In this document: in pieces, positions 35,401 through 47,020 of the stretch
Layout of the letters: each line of letters starts with the position of its first letter
How positions within the stretch are numbered: position 1 is the first letter of the stretch
Assembly (NCBI GenBank): GCA_951213105.1
Contig: OX578145.1
Span: forward strand, 118,127,239 to 118,191,238
Length of the DNA stretch: 64,000 nt
Direction: 5' to 3'
Source of the DNA: Amaurobius ferox
Lineage: Eukaryota > Arthropoda > Arachnida > Araneae > Amaurobiidae
Made by a program: the position numbers and the translations under genes
The notes under the pieces: model-generated
Told to the model about the DNA's origin: nothing
The model's input: only the letters and a program-made list of their open reading frames with translations
Database searches by the model: none

Positions 35401-36413
35401 ATGTTTGTTTGGTTATCTGTTGGTGGCTTAACTAAATGTCTAAGTGACCCACAGCTGCGAAATTTGGTTCAGTGATAGTTCGGACCAAGTCTTGCGATAT
35501 CTTGGAGAGATTTTTTTTTTAATTCGAATTATTTATTTATTTTTTTATGTTGAAGCGCAGTTTTGAACGATTTTCACACAAATCGGTTGCTTAGCGATCG
35601 AAAATATTTTCTGAGAGTTTTCATCTTAACACCATCGAAAAAAAATCGAAAATTGTTACGAGTTTTGAACTAAATCCACTAGAACAATTCCTTCTTATTG
35701 AATTTTTTTAATACATTGAAATAAGCTTTGTATAGGACATTTGAAATAATTCATTTTTAATTTCGTACATCGGCGAATTGAAAATTCACACGATTCTAAA
35801 TTTTTATGTGAATAGAGAGTGACATTATCGTATTTTAATATATTTTATATAATTTCTCTATTTCTTAAATTTATTTTATAAATTTTTAAGTGTATCTATA
35901 AAAATTGCGATTTTTCATTTGAACGCTCGCACTAAAGAAGCCTTTCTCTGTTTATGACGTTACAACTGGGGGAAGTCCAATGTTATGGAGATCTCATATT
36001 TTAAATACTGAGCGTGGGGATTTCCAACAAGCAATGACGCATTTATATAGCCGTTGTTAAATTGCATTTTGTAATTTTTTGTGTGCATGGAAAAAATGGA
36101 GCGTGGGAAGGAATTATTTTTGTTCAAAACAGCGTTGAGGAAATTGAGTAGTGTTATTTGTATCTGTTATATTTACTTAACAAGCGCTTATTTAAGTAAT
36201 CCGACAACGTCGGGCAATTTGTTCGTGTTAAATACTATATAACTACGTCACTAGACAGACGTTAAAGCTACTGCGATCAATGCTTTATCACAGCTAGTCT
36301 ACACTATCAGCTGAAGATCTGGATGACTTAGCTTTATTAAAGTACGAATATACGACAACACTTCCTTTAGTTATCTAAGGAAGCGTCGTCTCCGCAATCT
36401 CCTGGTTGGCCCT
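35401..36413. other. Unrecognised AT-rich DNA
   Basis: No gene, RNA or defined repeat found except the weak similarity of 36262-36345 to 34255-34330. Confidence 0.45.
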
Positions 36414-36417
36414 TTAA

Positions 36418-36550
36418 CCTTTTGCTTACGGGTGGGACGCCAATGCCTGCAAAAGGGGATCGAACTGTTTGGGATAAGGTATGTCAAATACCTGTCTTTT
36501 TGAGAGGTTCTTCGTTTGGGATTGAGGCTGTCCCACCCGTAAGCAAAAGG
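36418..36550. mobile_element. piggyBac-like MITE with TTAA TSD
   Basis: Perfect 21-bp terminal inverted repeats starting CCTTTTGCTTACGGGTGGGA on both strands. Flanked by TTAA at 36414-36417 and 36551-36554, the piggyBac-type target. The interior is shared with the fold-back copy at 13695 (GGGGATCGAACTGTTTGGGA). 133 bp, non-coding. Confidence 0.92.
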
Positions 36551-36554
36551 TTAA

Positions 36555-38068
36555 AGGTTCCCTGGAAAAGCCGAGATTTGCGTCTCCCCAACCATCGAGG
36601 TGGTCGAAGTCCCCAACGCGGTGTCACCTGAGCTGAATTCAATATGAATGACGAAAATAGATGGCGACAGAGCTGCGCCTGTTCATCATTAGATCAACAC
36701 CCACTGACACAGCACGATTGCTTATTATGTAGCTGCTTTTGACGCCAGCTCGCTTGCAATCCATTTTTAATTTTCCCTTAATTTTTAAATTTTTAACTTA
36801 ATTTATATTCTTATGCTTTCTCGTCATCCTTTAATCTGATATTAATTTTGGACTAATGCTATATTCTACCTAGTCAGAGCTTTCCCTTCGCCCCCCCCCT
36901 TTTCTTACCCCTTCTAGATAGTCGGACAATACCAAGGTAACATCACCGTCCAACAACATCGGAAGAAGACATTGCAACAACATCCTGCAATAAGAATGAT
37001 GACGTACCATCACTTATGAGAACATTATAAAATTGGACATTTTTGTGTTTTCGATGTTGGGATAAGTGCTAACGCACAGGCGCCCCATAACATATCGTCT
37101 TGGCTTGGAATAAAAATTCCCGCTCATTGAGAAATTAACAATTAAATGTATAACAACGTCACTTATAGACGCTAAATGTGCTTGCTGTGATTAATGTTCA
37201 GTCGCGTCTCAACACGACTATTTTCAATCACTGAACTCAATCGCTCGTCGAGATTGCCTATTTTGCAGCGCATTTATATGTTACCGGTGAGTTCGATACA
37301 TTTCTGTTATTTGTGCCGTTTCCGATTTCTTTCTTGAATTTTCAGGAACTTAAAGTCTCTATGTTTATCGTCCAAATCTATCGCCAAGATTACGTGTATG
37401 CATACACTACACGAAACATACATGCCTGTAAAAGCAGTTTCATGGTGAGAATACTATGATTGCAGGGAAACTACACTATAAATGATGAGCTGTTATCTGA
37501 AACTTAATTTTGCATTTCATAAATAGTATGTGATCGCTGAACCAAATAAATGTGCTGTGCAAAGTTGTAACAAAACCATCTGTTCTCCATAAATAACAAA
37601 TTTTATATTCTTTTTCAGTACATCTGTACAAAAAAATGTTTCAGCATGTCTTTTAGTACAAAACGATGTCTCAAATAGTAACATCTATTGAAGAAGATTG
37701 CCCAACGGAAAATGTTATATAAGGACGCGCTGAAGGTAACTTTTATATCCAGGACTCGTTTAAACCCTGGCCAACATCGGCCTGATGCCATTTCTGACGC
37801 TCCACCCCAAAAAGATGATAAAACATTTTTTTTTTTAATTTATAGATCTAAGTTTATAGATCAAATTCATCAAAAATAATTTAATTCATAAAGTAAAATC
37901 AATGAATTTTTTTTTATAATAAAAATTACGATAGACTTGGCCCAAGGGTCGGATCGGGCCAAGACCGTGGTCCAGACCTGAGACCAGTGTAGCTCTCTAC
38001 TCAGTTGCGGATATTTTTTATACTACTACGGTTTTTAACTCCAATCATAACATAACGAGTAAAGACCT
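36555..38068. other. Unrecognised DNA
   Basis: About 1.5 kb with slightly higher GC than average, no ORF above 63 codons with recognisable content. A short poly-C (36890s) and a GGCCCAAGGGTCGGATCGGG stretch (37940s) stand out but are unassigned. Confidence 0.45.
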
Positions 38069-38230
38069 TAAAATAAAAAATCTGATGTGGGCAGAACATG
38101 ACTTTTCTTATATAATGCAATGAATCTACTCTTTTTACAGTAAAAAAGTAATGTATAAGATCCACGGTACTGTGTTTTTAACTTTAAATTGCACATCTAG
38201 CGATTTTCCGAATGACAACATGTAAAACTA
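38069..38230 (+). mobile_element. R1B copy, left part (split by Tc1)
   Basis: TCTGATGTGGGCAGAACATG then ACTTTTCTTATATAATGCAA and the R1B-specific block up to ACATGTAAAACTA. It is interrupted by Tc1 and resumes at 39752. Confidence 0.82.
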
Positions 38231-39751
38231 CACTGGCTCCCAAAAGTTAAGCACGCATTGCAAATTACCATTTTTCGAAAGCGTATTTGAATTTGAGTGG
38301 CTGAAAATCGCTGCGGATGTAGATGATAGTATGCAAGTATTGTATGTTACAACCAATCACGATTGACTGTCCGGATATATGCTAATTAGGCAATCGTTGA
38401 AGACGCCAGCATTATGAAAGGTTTGAGGAGTTGCATTTAAATGCTGATGCGGAGTGTTTATAACTTTTGTAGGATTATTTTTGATGATATTCGTGTTTCT
38501 ATGGTTGAAAGAAGACGAATGACAGATAGAGAGCGCTGTCGAACGCATTTGAGTTGGACAGTCAATTAAAGATGTTTTCTTTGGTGTTGATAATTCGGTA
38601 ATTTCTCGATTATGGAAACAATTCCAAGCAAGTCAAACAGTTGTCTGGAGACCTGTGCCCGGTTATTCAAGGGTTACCACCTCCCTTCTGATGAACGGTA
38701 TATTGCTATAGTAGCCAAGCGGAATCGACGAGCGATCTCCACAACTATTACATACACGGTTACAGCGGCACTTGGTAAGACAATATCTGTCAGTACTGTG
38801 TGCCGAAGGCTCCATGTGAAGGGACTGTACGCCTGAGTACCACGTTTTTGTGTTCCACTAACCAAGCCAGGGGGCAAGATTAAAGTGGTGTCGTCAACAT
38901 GTCAATTGGACTATCTCAGATTGGTGCAACGTCCTGTTCGCGGACGAGTCCAGATTTGCCCTAGAATTAGATGATAAGCGTTTAAGGGTCTGGAGAGAAC
39001 AAGACACACGTAATTAGGCCAATAACATCATCGAACATCACGCATTCAGAGGTGGCAGCGTCTTGGTGAGGGCTGGAATTTCAATGGGATATCACACAGA
39101 GCTGCACATCTTTAAAGGCGGTTCTGTGACAGCTGCGCGGTATCGGGATGAAGTCCTTGACCTCATTGCGAGACTCAACGCTGCAGCAGTTGGTCCTAAT
39201 TTCCTCCTTATGGACGATAATGCCCGTCCCCATCGAGCTAACATCGTTGACGAATATCTGGAAAGTGAGGGCATTTCTCGTATGGAGTGACCAATGTATT
39301 CCCCCGACCTCAATCCCATTGTAAACCTTTGGGATGCCCTCGGGCGTGCTGTCTCTGCCAGTTTCCCTCCTCCAGCCAGTCTCAGAGAGTTGGAAACTGC
39401 CCTATTGGAGGAATGACCATTGCTCCCATCTGCGCTGGTTGATCACCTCATTGAAAGCATGGGAAATCGTTGTAAAGTTTGTGTGAAGGTCCGGGGTGGT
39501 CACATACCATATTAATGTAAGTTTTGTTTGGTTTGTTTGCCTTTAAACATCATTTTGTTAATGACCCAAATGTGACGTCATCATATAACTTACGAAAAGT
39601 AAATATTTCTTTTCATCTTTGTACATAATTCTTGTTTTCTTTAATGCATAAACACATTTGCTACCTTCATGTACAATTTTGAGTTAATCAAAGCTTTACT
39701 TTTCCATTTTTATTGATTTGATCGTCCGTGCTTAACTTTTGGATTCCAGTG
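38231..39751 (+). mobile_element. Tc1-like transposon, inactive
   Basis: 1,521 bp bounded by terminal inverted repeats CACTGGCTCCCAAAAGTTAA / TTAACTTTTGGATTCCAGTG and TA on both sides (38229-38230, 39752-39753). It is inserted in an R1B copy: joining its flanks gives ACATGTAAAACTATTTCAAA, matching ACATGTAAAACTAATTCGAA of the uninterrupted copy at 2840. It encodes one dead transposase. Confidence 0.93.
38519..39515 (+). pseudogene. Tc1 transposase pseudogene
   Basis: Recognisable order: MTDRERCR start region, DNA-binding HTH with SVISRLWKQFQASQTV, a RNR-rich linker, then FADESRF (first Asp), LLMDDNARPHRA (second Asp) and YSPDLNPIVNLWDALGR. The third catalytic residue, Glu in Tc1 (PIEN), is Val here (codon 39321-39323); 34 positions separate it from the second Asp, as in DD34E. 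Breaks are a frameshift near 38690, TGA near 38834, a frameshift near 38870-38878 next to a G-run, TAG at 39015-39017, TGA at 39288-39290 and TGA at 39414-39416. The frame ends at 39515. Clearly non-functional. Confidence 0.9.
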
Positions 39752-41525
39752 TATTTCAAAGTACCCAAGAAACTTATATTTCGCGCAACTATAAATAAAA
39801 AAATTATCAATATTGATAGCATCTCAATAAGCGATATAGTCCATAAATTAAAATATTTCAATAATTAATACACCAATTAAGCGTCATTTTTGGAGTTTTG
39901 ACGATATTTTCGTCAAATACTTTTCTAGATTATTCGCTAAGTTCTTCAAATACATCACCCAATGTTATAAACGAACGGAGAGAAGAGCATTTCTTATATA
40001 CTAAAAGGTTTGCCCGTCATATGACGGAAATCAGAATTTGCGAAACATTACTTCCCATTTGGCGCCATTTTTATCAATTTGCCGCCATTTTTGTTACTTT
40101 GGTAACATTTAAAATAGTCGCCAAGTTAGCGACGTCCCACCAAATTTTTCGACAAGCTTTACTGACGAACGGAGGAATGAGTTATTCTTATAGTCTACTC
40201 TTATGTTCTTTCCAAGATATTGAACGTTTATCAATTCGTTGTCATTTCATTGATTTAGCGTCGGTCTCATCTATTTGGCGAATTTTTATCAATTTGGTGA
40301 CATTTTCGTCAATTTGGCAATATTTAAAAAGTCAGCAAGTTGGAAATATTCCGACAAATCCATCTCCAATAGGTTTTTTTATAGTAGATTCTTATGTGCT
40401 TTCCAAGATATTGAATTTTCGTCAATTAGTCGTCATTTTCATTGATTTAGCGTCATTTTTATCAATTTGGCGATATTTTCGTTAATTTGTCAACATTTAG
40501 AAAAGTTTTCAGCCGACGCGGTGGTCGAGCGGTCAAGGCGAGCGTTTCCAAGCGATCGTTCGACCGCCGCGTTGTGGGTTCGAGTCCCACTTAAGGCATG
40601 GATGTTGTGTTGTTGGGCGCAGTGTGTTCCGCCCCCCTCTGGTGCCCCTGGGGCAACGCCCTAGGACGGCTAAATGGTTCACATTCCTGGCCGATGTATA
40701 GGCGAATGATGAAAGTCAAGTGCCTGGCCATTTGGGGGAAAAAAAAGTTTCCAAGTTAGCGACATTCTGTCAAATTCGTGGCCAAAATCTTGCCAAGCGT
40801 TATGGCTAGAGAAATAAGTTATTCTTGTATAGCAATATTCTTGTAGCAGATAAATGTAGCAGATAATTCTTGTAGCAGATAAATGACTATTGGCGTTCAA
40901 ATACAAAAGCATTACCCAAAATAACTTTTTTCATGAATGGAATGAGCTAGATCCATGAGAATGATGTCACCCTATTTATCGCATGATATTACATATGAAT
41001 AATGAACATATTTCAAAATGTTAATATTTTTTTTTTTTTTTTTTTTTGTGATTTTTTGATAAATTTATTTGAGAAATGTGCAATATCTCGCGAACGGTTC
41101 ATGCTACCGTTCTAAAGTTTATGTCAATCGGTTTCTAATGAAAAGTTACATTATAACTATTTGCGTAACTTTAAAGGTTTTGAATTTTTTGATGATTTTT
41201 TAAAATTTCACTCTAAAAATTCAGGAAGGGGGTGGATTGTGAACATTAGATTGCGTTTTAAAATGAGAAGCTTCCAGTATTCACGGATTGTAATTTTTGT
41301 ACCAAATTTCATTCGAATCGCTCCATTCGTTTGTGAGATATCGTCTCCACAGACTCACTGACCCACACACTCACATACAGACGCATACAGACATCGCCTC
41401 AAAAATGTTCGATTCGTGATCAGGGATGCTTGAAACGTGCTCTCCCGTCGAAAACTCGAATTCGAATTTTCGACCCCGTCACAATACTTTCATACATTAT
41501 ACTATGTATATAAAGAAAGTAAAAA
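39752..41525 (+). mobile_element. R1B copy, right part with internal expansion
   Basis: Continues from 38230 after the Tc1. It is longer than other copies because the GGCGA/TTTGGCG central region (39890-40500) is expanded into several tandem sub-blocks (CATTTTCGTCAATTTGGC-type). A SINE is inserted at 40511. Near 41460 comes TCGAATTTTCGACCCCGTCA, then ACTTTCATACATTATACTAT and TAAAGAAAGT as a degraded hairpin. Confidence 0.8.
40511..40737 (+). mobile_element. tRNA-Ser-like SINE (SINE-B)
   Basis: Head GCCGACGCGGTGGTCGAGCG holds a box A-like TGGTCGAGCGG, and GGGTTCGAGTCCC at about 40577 is a box B. A ~140-bp body and an A-rich tail (GGGGGAAAAAA) follow. The long variable-arm-like region between boxes suggests tRNA-Ser origin, but the acceptor stem does not pair, so it is not a functional tRNA gene. 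Inserted into R1B with a short AAAAGTTT(T/C)C flanking repeat. Confidence 0.8.
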
Positions 41526-42171
41526 TGACTTATATCTTTATCGTAAAGTTGGAAAATATTTATTTATTTTGATTTATTTTATGTGGAAAAAGTATTGTTC
41601 AGTTTTTATCCATTTCTTTCTCAATTAAATTGGTTTACTATTCGAATCTCCCCATCCACAATGGTACCCATTCATTCGATAATAAAATACCACAAATTAC
41701 AAACCTGCTTCCAAAATGCCTGCTCTTGTCAGCAATTTTTTTTTATTGGCTCGTTTATTTACCTCCATATAAGATAGGAACAGATAAGATCAGGCGTAAA
41801 TAACAGGTGATTCTAATCACCTGTTAGGAATCTACGCGAGGAGAGGCATCACGTCGCTACCAGGAGCACGGAAGACAAGGCGAAGGGTCCTTGACCTTCC
41901 AGGTTGGTGGTCAATTTTTGGGTGGTCAAGATGCGGTAATGCTGGTAGCTAGGAGGATGGAATACATCCTACTAGGCTGGTAGCGGTTGTTGTTGAGGGG
42001 GGGGGGGGGGGAGTGCTATTCTTCTGCTGTTGCCAACTTTTCTTTTTTAATTTTTGACAGTTAATGTTGATCAGATGCAAGAATGTAGAAGTGTGTCGGA
42101 TTACAGATTTTCGGATTGGTTAAACAGATTTTAGTTAAGGAAAGCTGGGATGTTTACATTCTCATGCTATT
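41526..42171. other. Unrecognised DNA with palindrome and poly-G
   Basis: Contains the palindrome at 41801-41826 and a 15-G run (41997-42011). The moderately GC-rich stretch 41827-41990 is unassigned. Confidence 0.45.
41801..41826. repeat. Perfect 26-bp palindrome
   Basis: TAACAGGTGATT, two bases, then AATCACCTGTTA. It contains two CAGGTG/CACCTG E-box hexamers in inverted orientation. Confidence 0.9.
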
Positions 42172-42179
42172 GTATAGAG

Positions 42180-42550
42180 CAGTGTTCCTCAACCTTTGTC
42201 ATCTCGCGGAACTCTTTTTTTGAGATATTTTTTCATGGAACCCTTCGTTCAGTAGCACACCCAGATTTGATTTTAGGGGGGATGTGTCATATTACGTATT
42301 ACATGTTATGAACAAGGTGCGTATCTGCCTTTGTTATAAAAACTTTATATAAGATATAAATTTGCATTAAATAAAACAAGAAGATAAATATTTCATATAA
42401 AGTATTTGTATTATACATATATATGTCATATGAAAGTGAAAACAAAGAAAAACAAAACAAAAACAACGAATTGTAGTATCGACTCGCGGAATCCCTAAAG
42501 CGTTTGAGTGGAACCCTAGGGTTCCGCGGAACACAGGTTGAAGAACACTG
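42180..42550. mobile_element. hAT-type MITE with 8-bp TSD
   Basis: Terminal inverted repeats CAGTGTTCCTCAACC / GGTTGAAGAACACTG and a perfect 8-bp duplication GTATAGAG at 42172-42179 and 42551-42558. The interior has GGTTCCGCGGAACAC near the right end, shared with the MITE at 8036. 371 bp, no transposase. Confidence 0.93.
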
Positions 42551-42558
42551 GTATAGAG

Positions 42559-43471
42559 CATTGAATACCGACTAGGCTTCGCGATAATTTGAGTTCATTA
42601 TTACTTATTAACCCTACAGCCTTGCATGCCTGTTTTGTAATTTACTCCTTTTGAACCTAATATGTGTCAGTCGAGTTCGAGGAATTCCTCGAAAAGTTAC
42701 GAAATATTTCAAGGGTTAGTCCAGGACTGCCCATGCAAATTGTGCTCTCCTTACAGACATTTTTATGCAGGCCCGGTTCCATATTTGATTTCCCCTCCTG
42801 GTGAATTTTTCAAGCCCTTCCGTCCAACAAAAATAAAAATCGGGGGTGTCGAACCCACTTTAATGGTATAATAAATGTATTGTTTTCCAAAAAAATTTCG
42901 ACGGATCAGCAATTTTTAAGTCCTTTGTAACTCATTTATGAAATATTCAAGTTGTGTTATTCATATTACTTTCCTTATATACATAATGTACAAGGAAATT
43001 GTTATGTGGGTTTTTACCACACGTCCGGTTAGAACGCATAATTCAGTGGTATTGTTCATTAAAACAATCTCCGACATTGGCCGTGTCGAATAAAAATACA
43101 TAAAAATCAAATTACTGGAAAATGAGGACAACGGACATGATATAAAACATTAACAATATATATATTTATTAACAAAAAGAAATTAAAATAATAATAAAAG
43201 AACATATTTAATTTATTCAATTAACAATCTTACTAAATCATAATTATTCTCCACTGACATACGTGTTTGACATTTCCTAAATCATGAATATTTAAAGTAT
43301 ATATATTTAAATCCCCTTCATTTCAGTTTTCAAGTAAATTCATTCTAATTATTTCACTCAAGTGCAAATTGAATAAGAAGTCGAGAGAGTGCGAAATTAT
43401 CTAAATTAGTGTCAAACAGACTGAGAGTATAAGAGACATGCATTCCGTACCTTCGATACATCATAGGATCG
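42559..43471. other. Unrecognised DNA with a solo R1 terminal hairpin
   Basis: At 42967-43000 ACTTTCCTTATATACATAAT and GTACAAGGAAATTGTTATG reproduce the R1 terminal hairpin and following bases, after which homology stops. The rest is unassigned. Confidence 0.55.
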
Positions 43472-44010
43472 TCACTGGATGCGGGGCACTTCGGCCGCGG
43501 AGGAAACGTCGGTCATCGCTGCGTCTTTTGGGAGAACTTTCTCTCCGAAGCACCAAATCAATTCTCCGTTCTTTTTGAAAAATCTAACAATCTCGAACAT
43601 CCGAAAAATGTCTCCTCCTACACAATTAAGCCCCAGGTTTATTACTGGTCCCCCAATTGAAGCCCCTGGTATTTTCATTAGATATTTCGGAATTATGTCC
43701 AGCTATTGGGTGCTGTAATGACAGGAGGACGGCGATCACCCCAGAATTAATATCTGGCAGGTGGGCCCGCGTTCCCACGACCCTGGATGCACGTGTCGCC
43801 GAACCGGACAAGGGTCATCTCTCCCCAAGAACGACCTGCTGTGCGCCCCCTTTGTAACTGAGCCATCGCTGACCATATTTCCCAGAAACATGGCTTGCTC
43901 ATCCTTTTGCAGGTGTTCTCTTAGGGAACTGTATATGAATTGTAGAAGCACAGGGACCATCTTTGAAGGTTTTACTCCCTCCATAATTCGCAATGTTCCA
44001 TATTTGCCTT
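43472..44010 (-). pseudogene. Decayed coding island, unassigned (possible viral origin)
   Basis: A stretch richer in GC than its surroundings with three consecutive minus-strand open segments that look like one protein broken by two frameshifts. They are 44010-43736 (contains LQKDEQAMFLGN), about 43770-43690 in the next frame, and 43690-43472 ending AAEVPRIQ and a stop. The last segment has a compositionally ordinary globular sequence, with PGASIGGPVINLGLN near its start. I do not recognise the family. The lack of introns, the isolation among transposons and the absence of transposase or RT motifs make an endogenised viral gene, such as a structural protein of an RNA virus, one possibility. 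A decayed host exon is another. An R1 copy abuts it at 44025. Confidence 0.5.
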
Positions 44011-44024
44011 GGAACAGAAATTAT

Positions 44025-44938
44025 TGTGACCGGGTCGAAAATTCGAATTCGAGTTTTCGACTGGAGAGCACGTTTCAAGCATCCAGGATCGCGAATCGAA
44101 CATTTTTGAGGTGATGTCTGTGTGTGTGTGTGAAAGTATATGTGCGTGTGTGTGTGTGTGAAAGTATGTGTGTGTGTGTGTGAAAGTATGTGTGTGTGTG
44201 TGTGAAAGTATGTGTGTGTGTATGTGTGTCAGTGAGTCTATAGAGACGATATCTCACGGACGAATGGAGCGATTCGAATGAAATTTGGTACAAAAATCCC
44301 AATCCATGAATATTGGAAGACTATTGTTTTTAAACACAATCGAATGTTCAAAACCCCCTAAATTTTCGAGTGAAATTTTGAAAAAATCCTCAAGAAATCA
44401 AAACATTTAATGAAGGTACGTAAATAGACATTTCTTCTGTAATTTTCCCTTAGAAAACGATTGAAATAAACTGTAGAACGATAGCATTAACTGTTCTCGA
44501 GATATCGCACTTTTTTCAAATAAATTTATTAAAAAATCAAGTAAAATAAAAGAAAATATTAACTCTTAAGCAACATGTTCACTTTTCATATGTAATATCA
44601 TCCGATCAATTTGGTAGCATCATTGTTGTGGATCTAACTCCTTCCATTCATGAGAAAAGATGATAGAGTAATACTTTTGTAACTTATGATACTATGAGTA
44701 ATACTTTTGTATTTGAACGCCAATAGTCATTTATCTACTGTAAGAATAACTTATTTCTCCATCCATAATGCTTGGCGAGATTTTGGCGACGAATTTGGTG
44801 GAATGTAGCTAACTTGGCGATTTTCTGAAATGTTGCCAAATTAACGAAAATATCGTCAAATGGATAAAAATGACGATTAATTGAAGAAAATCCAATATGG
44901 AAATAATATAAGTATCTACTATAAGAATAACATTTTTA
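44025..44938 (-). mobile_element. R1 copy, outer part of nested pair
   Basis: Starts inside the hairpin-side region (GTGACCGGGTCGAAAATTCG). It carries a GT-rich tract of four (GT)n/GAAAGTAT blocks (44116-44229) and is interrupted after CTATAAGAATAACATTTTT. Its missing end reappears at 45838-45907. Confidence 0.87.
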
Positions 44939-45837
44939 CTTTCCTTATATACATAATGTATAAGGAAAGTATTGTGACGGGGTCGAAAATTCGAATTCGA
45001 GTTTTCGACGGGAGAGCACGTTTCAAGCATCCCTGATCACGAATCAAACATTTTTGAAGTGATGTCTGTGTGTGTGTGTGTGTCAGTGAGCCTGTGGAGA
45101 CGATAACTGACGAACGAATGGACCGATTCGAACCAAAGTTGGTACAAAAATCACAATCCATAAACACTGGAAGCCTACTGTTTTTATACGTAATCGAATA
45201 TTCAGAACCCCCCTAAATTTTCGAATGAAATTTTGAAAAAATCGTCAAAAAATCAAAACCGCTAATAAAGTTACGCAAATAGACATTTCTTATGTAATTT
45301 TTCATTAGAAAGCGATTGACATAAAGTTTAGAACGCTAACATGAACCGTTCCCGAGATATTGTACATTTTTCAAAAAAATTATGAAAAAGTCACATAAAA
45401 AAAAAAATTCCTATTGAGAAACATGTTCACTTTTTATATGTAATACCATGCGATAAATTGAGTAACATCATTCTCGTGTATCTAGCTCGTTCCATTTATG
45501 AAAAAATATACTTTGAATAATACTTTTGTGTTTGAACGCCAATAGTCATTTATCTGCTGTAAGAATAACTTTTTCTTAGTGCATAACGCTTGGCGACGAA
45601 TTTGGCGGAATGTCGCCAACTTGGCGAATTTTTTGAAATGTTGCCAAATTAATGAAAATCTCGCCAAATGGATAAAAATGATGCTAAATCAATGAAAATG
45701 ACGTCTAATTGTCGAAAATTCAATAACTCGGAAAGAATATTAGTATCTACTATAAGAAAAACCTATTTTTTACTGTAAAAGTAGTAAATTCATTACATTA
45801 TATAAGGAAAGTCATGTGTTGCCCACATCAGATTTTT
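44939..45837 (-). mobile_element. R1 copy nested in another R1, full length
   Basis: Begins with the complete hairpin ACTTTCCTTATATACATAAT then GTATAAGGAAAGT and ends CATGTGTTGCCCACATCAGA plus T-run. Inserted in the T-run of the surrounding copy. Confidence 0.88.
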
Positions 45838-45907
45838 TTTTACTGTAAAAGTAGTAAATTCATTACATTATATAAGGAAAGTCATGTGGTGCCCACATCA
45901 GATTTTT
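45838..45907 (-). mobile_element. R1 terminal remainder of the outer copy
   Basis: TTTACTGTAAAAGTAGTAAA through CATGTGGTGCCCACATCAGA, the end expected for the copy starting at 44025. It repeats the last ~70 bp of the nested copy. Confidence 0.85.
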
Positions 45908-45952
45908 CAAGTTGTGGAGAAGCTTTTCAGGTCTCATCATTTTCCCCATTTT

Positions 45953-46762
45953 CAGAATTGACGCCATTTCTAACTTGTAAAAAAATCTAATGTGGGCAAC
46001 ACATGACTTTCCTTATATAATGCAATGAATTTACTACTTTTACAGTTAAAAAAATGTTATTACTTTCATTATATACATAATGTATACGGAAAGTATTGTG
46101 ACGGGGTCGAAAATTCTAATTTGAGTTTTCGACGGGAGAGTACGTTTCAAGCATCCCTGATCACGAATCAAACATTTTTGAAGTGATGTGTGTGTGTGTG
46201 TGCGTCAGTGAGTCTGTGGATACGATATCTCACGAACGAATGGAGCGATTTGAATGAAATTTGGTACAAAAATCACAATCCGTGAATACTGGAAGCCTAT
46301 TGTTTTTAAACGTAATCGAATGTTCAGAAGTCCCCTAAATTTTCGAGTGAAATTTTGAAAAATACATCAAAAAATCAAAACCTTTAATGAAGTTACGCAA
46401 ATAGACATTTCTTATATAATGTTTCCTTAGAAAACGATTGACATAAACTTTAGAACGCTAACAAGAACCATTCTCGAGATATTGCACATTTTTAAAATAA
46501 TTTTATCAAAAACTCCCATGAATTAAAAATTAACTGTTGAGAAAGATGTTCACTTTTCATATGTAATATCATGCGATAAATTGGGTGACATCCTTCTCGT
46601 GGATCTAGCTCGTTCCATTCATGAGAAAAGATACTTCGAGTAATACTTTTGTATCAGAATTGACGCCATTTCTAACTTGTAAAAAAATCTGATGTGGGCA
46701 ACACATGACTTTCCTTATATAATGCAATGAATTTACTACTTTTACAGTTAAAAAAATGTTAT
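45953..46762. repeat. Duplicated R1 junction block
   Basis: A ~110-bp block (CAGAATTGACGCCATTTCTA, R1 plus-strand start TCTGATGTGGGCAACACATG, then TTAAAAAAATGTTATT) occurs at 45953-46062 and again at 46654-46762. In both cases it is followed by a minus-strand R1 copy: 46063-46653 (truncated at ATACTTTTGTAT) and 46758-47791. The two following copies are different R1 variants. Confidence 0.85.
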
Positions 46763-46898
46763 TACTTTCCTTATATACATAATGTATAAGGAAAGTATTG
46801 TGACGGGGTCGAAAATTCGAATTTGAGTTTTCGACGGGAGAGCACGTTTCAAGCATCCCTGATCACGAATCAAACATTTTTGAAGTGATGTCTGTGTG

Positions 46899-46970
<72 letters not shown>

Positions 46971-46979
46971 TGTGTGTGT

Positions 46980-47020
<41 letters not shown>

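Noticed and set aside
40511..40600. Possible functional tRNA-Ser gene
   Set aside because: Box A and box B are good, but the acceptor stem pairs only at three positions and the sequence continues into a SINE body with an A-rich tail.
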